Origin: Streptococcus cuniculi
GTDB lineage: Bacteria > Bacillota > Bacilli > Lactobacillales > Streptococcaceae
DNA: 64,000 nucleotides
Direction: 5' to 3'
NCBI RefSeq assembly: GCF_001921845.1
Contig: NZ_MSJM01000003.1
Location: forward strand, 237,243 to 301,242
The position numbers were made by a program, and so were the translations under genes. Below the pieces are notes generated by a model. It searched no databases. It saw nothing but the letters and a program-made list of their open reading frames with translations, and had not been told where the DNA came from. Below, one piece after another: positions 1 to 7,716 of the stretch; within the stretch, counting starts at the first letter, position 1; every line of letters starts with the position of its first letter.

Positions 1-214
1 AATAGAGCTTTTCTGGCTTGATTTCTCCGTCTACCGCTTGGGCAAACAAAAGGCATAAACCAGAACGCAAATATTTTCCCGGTGCTTCAATATATTCAAC
101 AATTTTTTCACGCACGGCTGGATGAATCATCTTCATCTCTGTCAGCATGATGCGCTTGACTTGTGTTAGTCCCCTTTGTATTTCTGGATGATTTTCCCAA
201 ATTTGATGTACCAC
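1..214 (-). CDS. polyprenyl (heptaprenyl-type) diphosphate synthase, N-terminal part
   Basis: This is the first 71 codons of a trans-isoprenyl diphosphate synthase; the rest lies beyond the left edge. Such enzymes build the polyprenyl tail of (demethyl)menaquinone from IPP units. The reading begins MVHQIWENHPEI and contains EAPGKYLRSGLCLLFAQA, which matches the lysine/arginine substrate-binding stretch that precedes the first aspartate-rich motif (G-K-x-L-R). The start is a GTG with AGGAG five bases upstream; no in-frame ATG is available upstream before a stop. A type II NADH dehydrogenase lies just upstream, which fits a quinone-synthesis role. The family is fairly sure; chain length and partner subunit cannot be read. 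Confidence 0.72.
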   Translation of the reverse strand, partial: MVHQIWENHPEIQRGLTQVKRIMLTEMKMIHPAVREKIVEYIEAPGKYLRSGLCLLFAQAVDGEIKPEKLY

Positions 215-238
215 AATTCTCCTACTTCATCATAGAAA

Positions 239-283
239 AAGGACTATTCAGCAAACTTTTCTCCCGTTTTTTGAATAGTCCTT
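239..283 (-). terminator. rho-independent terminator upstream of the polyprenyl synthase
   Basis: The arms AAGGACTATTCA and TGAATAGTCCTT form a 12-bp stem around a loop of about 21 bases. On the minus strand the stem is followed by a run of T. It lies only about 25 bases before the GTG of the polyprenyl synthase, so it may end ndh transcription or attenuate read-through into that gene. Confidence 0.7.
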
Positions 284-299
284 ATCATTTTTTTGAATG

Positions 300-492
300 A
301 TGTATACTCTATAACCATCAACTTCTGACTAGGCAACAAAACCACAGGTAGTTGAAATAGTTGAGAACTATTTCAAGTTGGAAATAAGAAAAGTAACAAC
401 TTTTCTCATCAGTTCAGAAAAGTGGCTTACCAACGGAAGAAGCTGATGTTTGACGAGTATGCAATGATAATGGAATCAAGAACCACTATTCA
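300..492. other. intergenic region with two perfect hairpins, no gene
   Basis: No coding sequence is supported here. Two perfect inverted repeats are visible: an 11-bp stem with a 3-base loop at 352-376 (TTGAAATAGTT/AACTATTTCAA) and an 8-bp stem at 387-406 (AGAAAAGT/ACTTTTCT). A third, bulged pair at about 468-497 overlaps the ndh stop codon. They could shape the ndh mRNA 3' end. Their function is unknown. Confidence 0.5.
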
Positions 493-2382
493 TTATCGTT
501 TCTCTTTTAAGGTATAAATATGCTTTGGCTTCCCATAAATCTTCTTATCGAGGAAGCGACCCAACCATGGCATAATCCAGTAGTCAAGACCGAAAGCACG
601 ACCAGCACCATTCATCAATGAGATGGCAACTGGAATGAACCACATGTTCACCCAGTAGAACATGCCTGATAAGCTGAACATGATGACCAAGGCAACAGTT
701 GCTGCGCTGACAATCCAAACGAAGGCACCTGCAATCAAGGCAAGACCGATTCCGATTTCCGCAATGGTCATGAATTTTTGCATGAAGAGGGCAACTTCTT
801 GGTTTGGCATCATGAATTGCATGATAGAAGCAAACCAGTCTGGCATACCATCTAAGACGGTCATTGGTTGCTCACCGTAAGCGTAGCTAAGACCAAAGAT
901 GGCTTGTGCTGTTTCAGTCGCAGCTTGAGAGGCACCTGATGTTGCTTCTGCTGCAGAGGCACCTGAGACAGGATCTGCCAACCATGGGAATGGGAAGACC
1001 ACTTGGTCTCCTAACCATGAAGTCGTACCAAAGAGTCCAAAGGCTTTCTTAACCCCTTCGTAGAGCCAGACTGAACCGTAGAAGACACGGAGTGGGAGAG
1101 ACCAAAGAAGGTTTCCTTTACCAGATGTGTGACCGCCAAAGATATTGCGTTTGTTCTTAATATCAAAGAATTCATGGCGAATATAAGAACCCATGTAGAA
1201 GAAGCTACGGATGGTAAAGAAGTATAGCAAGTTTACCATGTGCTTCATAAACATAGCCATAAAGCCTGACAAGTGGTATTTGCCCATCAAGAAGGCAACC
1301 CCATAGCGAGAACCGATTGAAACCATGAAGCCATCGTATTTCCCTTTGTAGCTATGTTTTTCCCCACCTGTAATCGCAGCGATAATGTTTTGTGCCGCAG
1401 TATGTCCAGTTTGTTCAGCCGCTTGAACGATTTGCGGTGTTGGTTTGCCGTCATTTCCTGGCTCTTCGTAGTAGACCAAGTCACCCGCTACATAGACATT
1501 TTCCTTGCCTTTGGCTTCCATGTATTCGTTAGCAACCAAGCGACCTGCACGCGCTTTTTCAATGCCAAATTCGCTGGCATCGCTATTGGCTTGCACACCT
1601 GCTGTCCAGATAGAGGTGTAGGTTGGAATTTCGCGACCTGATGAAAGGACCAATTTGTCTGCTTCAACAGCTGCAACTCCATCACCAAGCACCAATTCAA
1701 CACCTTTTTTCTCAAGGTATTTACGGGTTTTCACTTGCTCTTTCTCAGTAACCATCTGCAAGATATTTGGCATTGCTTCGATCACTTTGAGAGAGAATTC
1801 TGCTGGGTCGAGTTTGAATTCGTGCGCCAAGATTGGAACCCAATCAATCAGCTCACCAATCATCTCAATACCAGTGAAACCTGCACCGATAACCGTAAAG
1901 GTCAAAAGGGCACGGCGTTTTTCAGCATCGTGTTCGCGCATGGCACGGTAACAAGCGTCAATGATATGATCATGCAAACGCTCTGCTGCTTCGATGGACC
2001 AAAGAGTAAAGCCATTTTCTTTTACACCCTTGATACCGAAATCGTTGGCTTCCCCACCCATGGCAAGCAAGAGGTAGTCAAATGGAAGCGTTTGGTGCTC
2101 TGCAATCACTTCTTTTTTGTCGTAGTCAATTTCAACAACCTTGTCTGTGACCAAGTTCACTTTTGGATACTTGTTGAAAATACGTTTCAAGTCGTACTTG
2201 ATTGCGTCTTTTTCCACACGACCAGCTGCCACTTCGTGCAATTCTGTCATATAGGTATGGAATGAGTTTTTATCAATCAAGGTAACGGTCACGTCGGCGT
2301 TTTTCTTGAATTTTTTCCCGAGCAAGCGCGCTGCAGAAATCCCTGCATATCCAGCACCTACTATTACAATATTTTTAGTCAA
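493..2382 (-). CDS. ndh: type II NADH:quinone oxidoreductase with C-terminal DoxX-like membrane domain
   Basis: This flavoprotein moves electrons from NADH to membrane quinone without pumping protons. Residues 9-14 (GAGYAG) form the FAD-binding Rossmann motif, residues 166-173 (GAGFTGIE) the NADH-binding motif, and AGD at 299-301 the second FAD contact, all in normal NDH-2 order. At 629 residues it is about 200 longer than a plain NDH-2. The extra C-terminal part, from about residue 430, is hydrophobic with several membrane spans and resembles DoxX-type proteins, so the enzyme is probably anchored by it. Its neighbour on the same strand is a polyprenyl diphosphate synthase, which supports a quinone-linked role. 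The quinone used cannot be read from the sequence. Confidence 0.9.
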   Translation of the reverse strand: MTKNIVIVGAGYAGISAARLLGKKFKKNADVTVTLIDKNSFHTYMTELHEVAAGRVEKDAIKYDLKRIFNKYPKVNLVTDKVVEIDYDKKEVIAEHQTLPFDYLLLAMGGEANDFGIKGVKENGFTLWSIEAAERLHDHIIDACYRAMREHDAEKRRALLTFTVIGAGFTGIEMIGELIDWVPILAHEFKLDPAEFSLKVIEAMPNILQMVTEKEQVKTRKYLEKKGVELVLGDGVAAVEADKLVLSSGREIPTYTSIWTAGVQANSDASEFGIEKARAGRLVANEYMEAKGKENVYVAGDLVYYEEPGNDGKPTPQIVQAAEQTGHTAAQNIIAAITGGEKHSYKGKYDGFMVSIGSRYGVAFLMGKYHLSGFMAMFMKHMVNLLYFFTIRSFFYMGSYIRHEFFDIKNKRNIFGGHTSGKGNLLWSLPLRVFYGSVWLYEGVKKAFGLFGTTSWLGDQVVFPFPWLADPVSGASAAEATSGASQAATETAQAIFGLSYAYGEQPMTVLDGMPDWFASIMQFMMPNQEVALFMQKFMTIAEIGIGLALIAGAFVWIVSAATVALVIMFSLSGMFYWVNMWFIPVAISLMNGAGRAFGLDYWIMPWLGRFLDKKIYGKPKHIYTLKEKR

Positions 2383-2599
2383 AACATAACCTCCGATTAG
2401 TTTGTCTGTTTTTTAACAAAGCCTATTATACACCTTTTATACAGATTGTACAATTGGATAGTTCGTATTTACACATGATTTTACTAAAAAACTTGCATAT
2501 CTTTCAAAAAACAGATAGTATAATGGAAGTAGAAAATAATGGGTGTCTAGCATATCGCTCATTCAATGATTTTCTGCCGATTTAGATAGAGATACAATT

Positions 2600-3139
2600 A
2601 TGAATTCAAAAAATCAAAAGTTACTGTTTATCACGATGCTGGCTGCCCAGGCAGTGGTGATTTCCTTAGTTGAACGACTGATTCCCACCCCATTTTCCTT
2701 TGCTCCTGGAGCAAAACTGGGACTTGGGAACCTCATCAGTCTGATTGCCATCTTCACCCTACCCGCCAAGGATAGCATCAAAGTCGTCAGCATTCGCCTC
2801 TTGATTTCTACCTTTTTGGGTGGAACTTTTTCAACCTTCCTATATGGCTTTGCAGGAGTTACCCTTAGCTACATCGGAATGCTCTCCGCTAAGCAGCTAG
2901 GACCCCGACGGGTCAGCGCCATTGGTATTTCCATCCTAGGCGGGATGCTCCACAACATCGGGCAACTCCTCGTCTTTGCCTGGATTGCCCAATCCTTACT
3001 GGTCCTCAACTATCTGCCCATTCTGTCTTTCAGTGGCATTCTATCTGGCTTTTTGGTCGGCTTGACCGCCAATTATCTGCTTAAAAAGGTCGGTCCGCTC
3101 CGCTATTATCACCAAATCATCTTAGCAGAATGGAAATAA
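2600..3139 (+). CDS. Gx transporter / heptaprenyl diphosphate synthase component I family membrane protein
   Basis: This is a 179-residue, very hydrophobic protein with about five predicted membrane segments. The N-terminal PFSFAPGAKLGLGNLISL stretch and the GGTFSTFLYGFAG segment are typical of the Pfam 'Hpre_diP_synt_I' family, often named Gx transporter. Despite the name, a role in prenyl synthesis is not established; the fold is nearer to small substrate-binding (ECF S-type) proteins. It is divergent from ndh and shares a 217-bp intergenic region with it. A TATAAT at 2519-2524 may be its -10 box, though no good -35 was seen. The gene near ndh and a polyprenyl synthase suggests a link to quinone metabolism (inference). 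Confidence 0.7.
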   Translation: MNSKNQKLLFITMLAAQAVVISLVERLIPTPFSFAPGAKLGLGNLISLIAIFTLPAKDSIKVVSIRLLISTFLGGTFSTFLYGFAGVTLSYIGMLSAKQLGPRRVSAIGISILGGMLHNIGQLLVFAWIAQSLLVLNYLPILSFSGILSGFLVGLTANYLLKKVGPLRYYHQIILAEWK

Positions 3140-3239
3140 GTCGTCTTTTCCTACCAAATTAGGTAGGTTTTTCTGTTATTTTTAGCAATTTGTGCTACAA
3201 TATCCTCATATCCAAATTTCCAAATCACGAGAGGAAATC

Positions 3240-4589
3240 ATGTCTATCCTTAGTTTAAAATTAAAACCGAGCCAACGGATTGTCCTGAGCTTTGCAGGTG
3301 TAATCCTGATTGGCTCGCTCCTGTTATCCTTGCCCATTTCACAGCTCGCAAGTTCTGAAGCACGCTACTGGGACCATCTCTTTACGACCATTTCCATGGT
3401 CTGTGTGACGGGTCTCTTTACTGTTCCTGTTGCTGAAACCTATAATACACTTGGGCAAATCATCTGCATGTTGCTAATCCAAATCGGGGGCTTGAGCTTG
3501 ATTAGCTTTATCGGGCTCTTTGCCTTGAGAGGCGGGCGTAAACTAAGTTTTATCAATATGGCCACCCTCCAAGAAAGTTTTAGCCTTGCAGAAACCAAGC
3601 ATTTTCGCAGTTTTATCAAGTCTGTCTTTGGTTTTACCTTTGCAACAGAAGCGCTGGGAGCTCTTATCCTTTCCTTCCAATTCGTACCAGAGTTTGGCTG
3701 GCAACGCGGGATTTTTTCTTCGATATTCCTTGCTATTTCAGCCTTTTGTAATGCCGGCTTTGATAATTTTGGCTCCACCAGTCTCGTCAGCTATGCCACC
3801 AATCCCTTGGTCAATCTGACCATTGCTGCCTTGATTATCATGGGAGGGCTTGGATTTACGGTCTGGTTTGATATGCAGACCAAGATTCAAAAACGCTTGA
3901 GCTTTCGCAAGTTAAGTTTTCATAGCAAGGTGGTCCTCACCTTGACCAGTCTAATCCTCTTGACTGGGACTATACTAACTCTCCTAACCGAATACAGCAA
4001 CCCTGCAACCATCGGTGTACTGAATTTTCCCGAAAAAGTCTTAGCTAGTTTTTTCCAAACGGTTACAATGCGAACAGCAGGTTTTGCAACCATTGACTAT
4101 ACCAAGGCCAACCCCGTCACCCTACTGGTCTATGTCTTCCAAATGATGCTCGGGGGAGCACCAGGCGGAACAGCAGGCGGGATTAAAATCACAGCCTTTC
4201 TGACCTTAATCCTCTATGCAAGAAGCGAGGTTATTGGGCTGCCCCATACCAATTTCAAGGCGCGGACCATTGACGATGTGACCATCCAAAAAGCCTTTGC
4301 AACTTTCATCGTCTTTATCATGGTCTTTCTCTTGGGGCTCTTTGCCATCAGTATGACAGACCCTCATCAACCGATGCTCTTTCTCATTTTCGAGGTCATG
4401 TCAGCCCTCGCAACCGTTGGGGTAACGGCCAATCTGACTCCTGATTTATCTCAACTAGGGCAACTGGTCATCATGGCCCTCATGTTCTTTGGACGGATTG
4501 GTCCTATGTCGATTCTCATCAGTCTTTCTGCTCGGAAATTGTCCAAGGAAGAAACCATACAATATGCAAAATCATCTATGATTGTGTAA
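3240..4589 (+). CDS. trkH: TrkH/KtrB-type potassium uptake channel subunit
   Basis: This is the membrane channel of a Trk/Ktr potassium uptake system, 449 residues long with repeated helix-pore-helix units. The selectivity-type segments are visible, including TISMVCVTGLF, SAFCNAGFDNFGS, TVTMRTAGFATID and SALATVGVTANL, which are the four P-loops with conserved glycines. GGAPGGTAGGIKI is the intramembrane loop that gates the channel. The ATG at 3240 is chosen over an in-frame start 48 bases upstream because GAGAGGAAATC precedes it. The regulatory subunit follows at 5356, but about 750 bp of repeats separates them, so they may be transcribed apart or through the repeats. Confidence 0.92.
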   Translation: MSILSLKLKPSQRIVLSFAGVILIGSLLLSLPISQLASSEARYWDHLFTTISMVCVTGLFTVPVAETYNTLGQIICMLLIQIGGLSLISFIGLFALRGGRKLSFINMATLQESFSLAETKHFRSFIKSVFGFTFATEALGALILSFQFVPEFGWQRGIFSSIFLAISAFCNAGFDNFGSTSLVSYATNPLVNLTIAALIIMGGLGFTVWFDMQTKIQKRLSFRKLSFHSKVVLTLTSLILLTGTILTLLTEYSNPATIGVLNFPEKVLASFFQTVTMRTAGFATIDYTKANPVTLLVYVFQMMLGGAPGGTAGGIKITAFLTLILYARSEVIGLPHTNFKARTIDDVTIQKAFATFIVFIMVFLLGLFAISMTDPHQPMLFLIFEVMSALATVGVTANLTPDLSQLGQLVIMALMFFGRIGPMSILISLSARKLSKEETIQYAKSSMIV

Positions 4590-4596
4590 CGGAACT

Positions 4597-5338
4597 CGGG
4601 CTAAAAGCTGTGTGAAAAAGAGACGCAGGTGTTCCAACTTTAGTTAGTTACAGTTGAAAATCACTTTACGAAATTAGGCTGAAAACCTCCACTGGAGCTT
4701 TTCACTCGTCAGATTTCCTCTTTTGCCGTAGCTGTTACGAGCCTGCTCGTTTTACAGATACGGATGCCCTAGGGGTACACTGTGTGCTTTATACGCCCTC
4801 ATATCTTGTGAAATTGAATTCGGGCTACAACTCTCTGACAATCTGGTGAAGTTAGATTTACCAGCGATAGGGCACAGTAGGCATCTGATTGTTGCTATCA
4901 CAACAATCTAGTTGCCTTTGTGGGGGTCTCACGACGAAGCCTAGAGGCTTTCTGTTCGGCCGCCTATTTTGTCTAGGAGTTGCTTAACGCTCTCGTATCT
5001 TGTGAAATTGAATTCGGGCTAAGCACGGTGTGAAAAAGAGCCGCAGGTGTTCCAACTTTAGTTGGTTACAGCTGAAAATCACTTTAGAAATTAGGCTGAA
5101 AACCTCCACTGGAGCTTTTCACTCGTCAGATTTCCTCTTTTGCCGTAGCTGTTACGAGCTTGCTCGTTTTACAGATACGGATGCCCTAGGGGTACACTGT
5201 GTGCTTTATACGCCCTCATATCTTGTGGAATTGAATTCGGGCTAAGCACGGTGTGAAAAAGATAAATCTTCCTAGAGTTTTTAAACTCTTCGTCAGATTT
5301 CCTATTTTCACTGTGTGCTTTATACGCCCTCATATCTT
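4597..5338. repeat. composite intergenic repeat between trkH and trkA
   Basis: This 740-bp non-coding block is built of segments, each ending in the same 33-base sequence (4794-4826, 4988-5020, 5211-5243, and a 14-base remnant at 5325-5338). Segments 4597-4826 and 5015-5243 are near-identical copies of about 229 bp. The segment between them (4827-5014) is unrelated except for its end. The last, short segment (5244-5338) is an imperfect palindrome: its ends read AAGCACGGTGTGAAAAAG and, on the other strand, AAGCACACAGTGAAAATAG, with AGAGTTT/AAACTCT in the centre. The long copies also hold a CCGTAGCTGTTACGAGC hairpin. It looks like a small non-autonomous palindromic element that has duplicated. 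No ORF in it is credible. Confidence 0.8.
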
Positions 5339-5355
5339 AATTTAAGGAGATTATC

Positions 5356-6027
5356 ATGCAAACTCAAACGATCGGAATTTTAGGCCTTGGTGTCTTTGGA
5401 ACCACCATTGCCAAAACTTTACACCACTATGATTGCAACATTATCGCCATCGATAATCATGCTGACCGAATCAATCAGCTTGAAACCGTTCTGACCAAGG
5501 GAATCGTGGGCGATATTACAGACAAGGATTTATTGCGGGCCGCAGGGATTGACCGTTGTGATACGGTGGTCGTTGCAACAGGGCGCAACTTGGAATCAAG
5601 CGTTCTAGCAGTCCTCCATTGTAAGGCCTTGGGCGTACCTAAGATTGTTGCCAAGGTCAAGAGCAAAACAAGCAAGGAAGTTCTCTTAAAAATCGGAGCT
5701 GACCGCGTCATTTCTCCAGAAAGAGAAACAGGTGTCTCCCTTGCCAAGCACCTCCTGCACCGCGATACAACAGACCTCATCGAGCTGGACGGCGATGTGA
5801 CCATTATTGAGTTTCACGCGCCCCAAAAATGGATTGGCAAAAGCCTTGCCGAACTGCAATTGCGCCGACACTACAATCTCAATATCATCGGCTACCGCGA
5901 TGCGCAAACCAATAAATTAAATGTCCAGTTTTCACCAGATTATACCTTTAATGAGCAGGAACTGATTATGGCCGTGACAGACAATCACACCGTCGACCAC
6001 TTTGAAGAATACACCAATAAATTGTAA
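5356..6027 (+). CDS. trkA: TrkA/KtrA-type potassium channel regulatory subunit
   Basis: This is the cytoplasmic nucleotide-binding gating subunit for the TrkH channel encoded upstream. It has 223 residues, the usual KtrA length. Residues 8-15 (ILGLGVFG) give the Rossmann GxGxxG of the RCK/TrkA-N domain, and the acidic DNH at about residues 37-39 ends the second beta strand, as expected for NAD(H)/ATP binding. A TrkA-C domain occupies roughly residues 140-220. AAGGAG lies eight bases before the ATG. The repeat block upstream ends only 17 bases before the start codon, so its hairpins could affect trkA expression. Confidence 0.9.
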   Translation: MQTQTIGILGLGVFGTTIAKTLHHYDCNIIAIDNHADRINQLETVLTKGIVGDITDKDLLRAAGIDRCDTVVVATGRNLESSVLAVLHCKALGVPKIVAKVKSKTSKEVLLKIGADRVISPERETGVSLAKHLLHRDTTDLIELDGDVTIIEFHAPQKWIGKSLAELQLRRHYNLNIIGYRDAQTNKLNVQFSPDYTFNEQELIMAVTDNHTVDHFEEYTNKL

Positions 6028-6083
6028 GTCTTCCTATCATCAACCTTGCCACCACTTGTTCCCACCTTTACTAAGGAGTTTTT

Positions 6084-7418
6084 ATGCAGGATTTAACTCA
6101 AGGGAAGCCCATTCAGGTCATTTTGCGCTTCACCCTGCCACTGTTAATCGGAAGTTTTTTTCAACTAGCCTATAATTTTGCAGATAGTATTATTGTCGGC
6201 CACACATTAGGAAAGGTCGCCTTTGCCAGCGTCGGAGCGACTGGAAGCATTGTCTTTCTCATTCTCGGATTCGCGCAAGGCTTGACCAGCGGGCTGACCA
6301 TTGTGACCGCCCAACGATTTGGTGCAAATGACCTTGAAGGAATCAAAAAAAGTTTTGTTCATGGTCTCTTTTACGCCCTCTGCACCAGTCTTGTCTTGAC
6401 AATTCTAGCCCTTTCATTCCTTCGTCCCCTGCTCATTTTTATGCAGACACCAGAGGAATTACTGCCGCATTCGCAGCAGTTTTTAACCGCTATTTTTGGT
6501 GGGACTATCTTTTCTGTTCTCTTTAACTATCTGTCTAACCTGATTCGTAGCCTAGGGGATTCCACAACGCCCTTAATTGCTCTCATCATCGCCTGCTTTA
6601 TCAATATCGCACTCGACTTTCTTTTTATCTTGAATGTCGGTCTGGGCGTCTTTGGGGCAGGGCTTGCAACCATTACAGCGCAGGCTTTTTCCGTCCTCTA
6701 TCTGGCAGTTTATATTTATAAAAAAGTTCCTTATTTTCATGTGAAATGGGCTGAAATCCGACTGGACAGGCTTAACCTCATCAAGCATGCGCAACTAGGG
6801 TTTCCTATGGCCTTTCAGGCCAGCATTATCGCTATCGGCTCTATCACCTTGCAGGTCATGCTTAATCAACTGGGGACTAATGCCATTGCCGCTCAGGCCA
6901 TTGCCAGCAAGACCGATCAGCTTGCCATGCTCCCGATGATTAACTTAGGGCTTGCTGTCTCTACCTTTACGGCTCAAAATTACGGAGCAAAACTCTACCC
7001 ACGAATCTTGGAGGGCTTGAAAAAGTCTGTCTTTATCAGCATTGCTTGGGCCATTTTCTTTGCCATTTTACTCATCTCCGCCAACCGCTTCTTCTCGCGT
7101 CTGTTTCTTGCAGACGGTAGCACAGAAGTCTACCAACTGGCGCTCGTCTATTACATCATTAACGGGGCTTGTTACTGGATTTTGTCCATTCTCTTTATCC
7201 TCCGTAGCTTCATTCAGGGGCTAGGAAAAGGCTTTGTGCCAACCCTTGCCGGTATCATGGAGTTGGTCATGCGGGCTGGAGTGGCCATTATCGGGTTGAC
7301 CTATTTTGGCTTTTACGGTGTCGCTGCGGCTAACCCTGCCGCCTGGATCGGCAGTGTTATGGTCTTAATTCCTAGCAGTATTATTTTAACGAGAAAATTG
7401 AAACAAGAGACTATCTAA
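6084..7418 (+). CDS. MATE family multidrug/sodium antiporter
   Basis: This is a 444-residue membrane protein of the MATE family, which exports cationic drugs or metabolites in exchange for Na+ or H+. It has the usual 12 hydrophobic segments in two homologous halves; the first half opens with LPLLIGSFFQLAYNFADSIIVG and the second repeats the pattern near HAQLGFPMAFQASIIAIGS. The first-half FADSIIVG motif is typical of the DinF/NorM type found in Firmicutes. CTAAGGAG lies seven bases before the ATG. It follows trkA with a 56-base gap and ends at a strong bidirectional terminator. The substrate is unknown. Confidence 0.88.
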   Translation: MQDLTQGKPIQVILRFTLPLLIGSFFQLAYNFADSIIVGHTLGKVAFASVGATGSIVFLILGFAQGLTSGLTIVTAQRFGANDLEGIKKSFVHGLFYALCTSLVLTILALSFLRPLLIFMQTPEELLPHSQQFLTAIFGGTIFSVLFNYLSNLIRSLGDSTTPLIALIIACFINIALDFLFILNVGLGVFGAGLATITAQAFSVLYLAVYIYKKVPYFHVKWAEIRLDRLNLIKHAQLGFPMAFQASIIAIGSITLQVMLNQLGTNAIAAQAIASKTDQLAMLPMINLGLAVSTFTAQNYGAKLYPRILEGLKKSVFISIAWAIFFAILLISANRFFSRLFLADGSTEVYQLALVYYIINGACYWILSILFILRSFIQGLGKGFVPTLAGIMELVMRAGVAIIGLTYFGFYGVAAANPAAWIGSVMVLIPSSIILTRKLKQETI

Positions 7419-7449
7419 AAATAGCAGCTGGAGCTTCCAGCTGCTATTT
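7419..7449. terminator. bidirectional terminator between MATE gene and DUF896 gene
   Basis: A perfect 14-bp stem (AAATAGCAGCTGGA/TCCAGCTGCTATTT) with a 3-base loop lies between two convergent genes, with A- and T-rich flanks suited to both directions. It begins next to the MATE stop codon and ends two bases before the DUF896 stop. Confidence 0.85.
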
Positions 7450-7450
7450 C

Positions 7451-7708
7451 TTATGAATTAGGGTCTTCTAGGCTTCTGCCATGAAGCCCTTTTTCGCGTT
7501 GGACCTGTCTGAGTTTTTCTGGCGTCACATCGTTTCCATCCTCATCGACAATCTTGATTCCTTCGACATGGGCACGAACACTGCGACGGTAGCCCTCGAT
7601 ATATTCTTCACGAAGGGCTGCTTGTTCTTTTAACTCCTCTTCTGTCAAGCCAACTTCTTTTTTCTTTTTGGCTAATTCATTGATACGATCAATCTTTGCT
7701 TGCTCCAT
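7451..7708 (-). CDS. DUF896 (UPF0291, YnzC-like) small cytosolic protein
   Basis: This is an 85-residue, highly charged protein of the DUF896 / UPF0291 family. The start [21 protein letters not shown] is characteristic, and the following [22 protein letters not shown] forms the second helix of the family's helical hairpin. B. subtilis YnzC is the best-known member; its function is not settled. The gene begins 8 bases after the glyS stop codon, with GGAGGAAAAA before the ATG, so it is most probably the last gene of the glyQ-glyS operon and ends at the terminator at 7419-7449. Confidence 0.88.
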   Translation of the reverse strand: MEQAKIDRINELAKKKKEVGLTEEELKEQAALREEYIEGYRRSVRAHVEGIKIVDEDGNDVTPEKLRQVQREKGLHGRSLEDPNS

Positions 7709-7716
7709 TTTTCCTC

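Noticed and set aside
1735..2265. 176-codon reading opposite ndh
   Set aside because: It is antisense to a well-supported gene, Cys/Phe-rich with no family features, and has no ribosome-binding site.
5030..5245. 71-codon plus-strand reading inside the trk intergenic region
   Set aside because: It is made entirely of one repeat copy; the other copy does not keep the frame, so it is not a gene.
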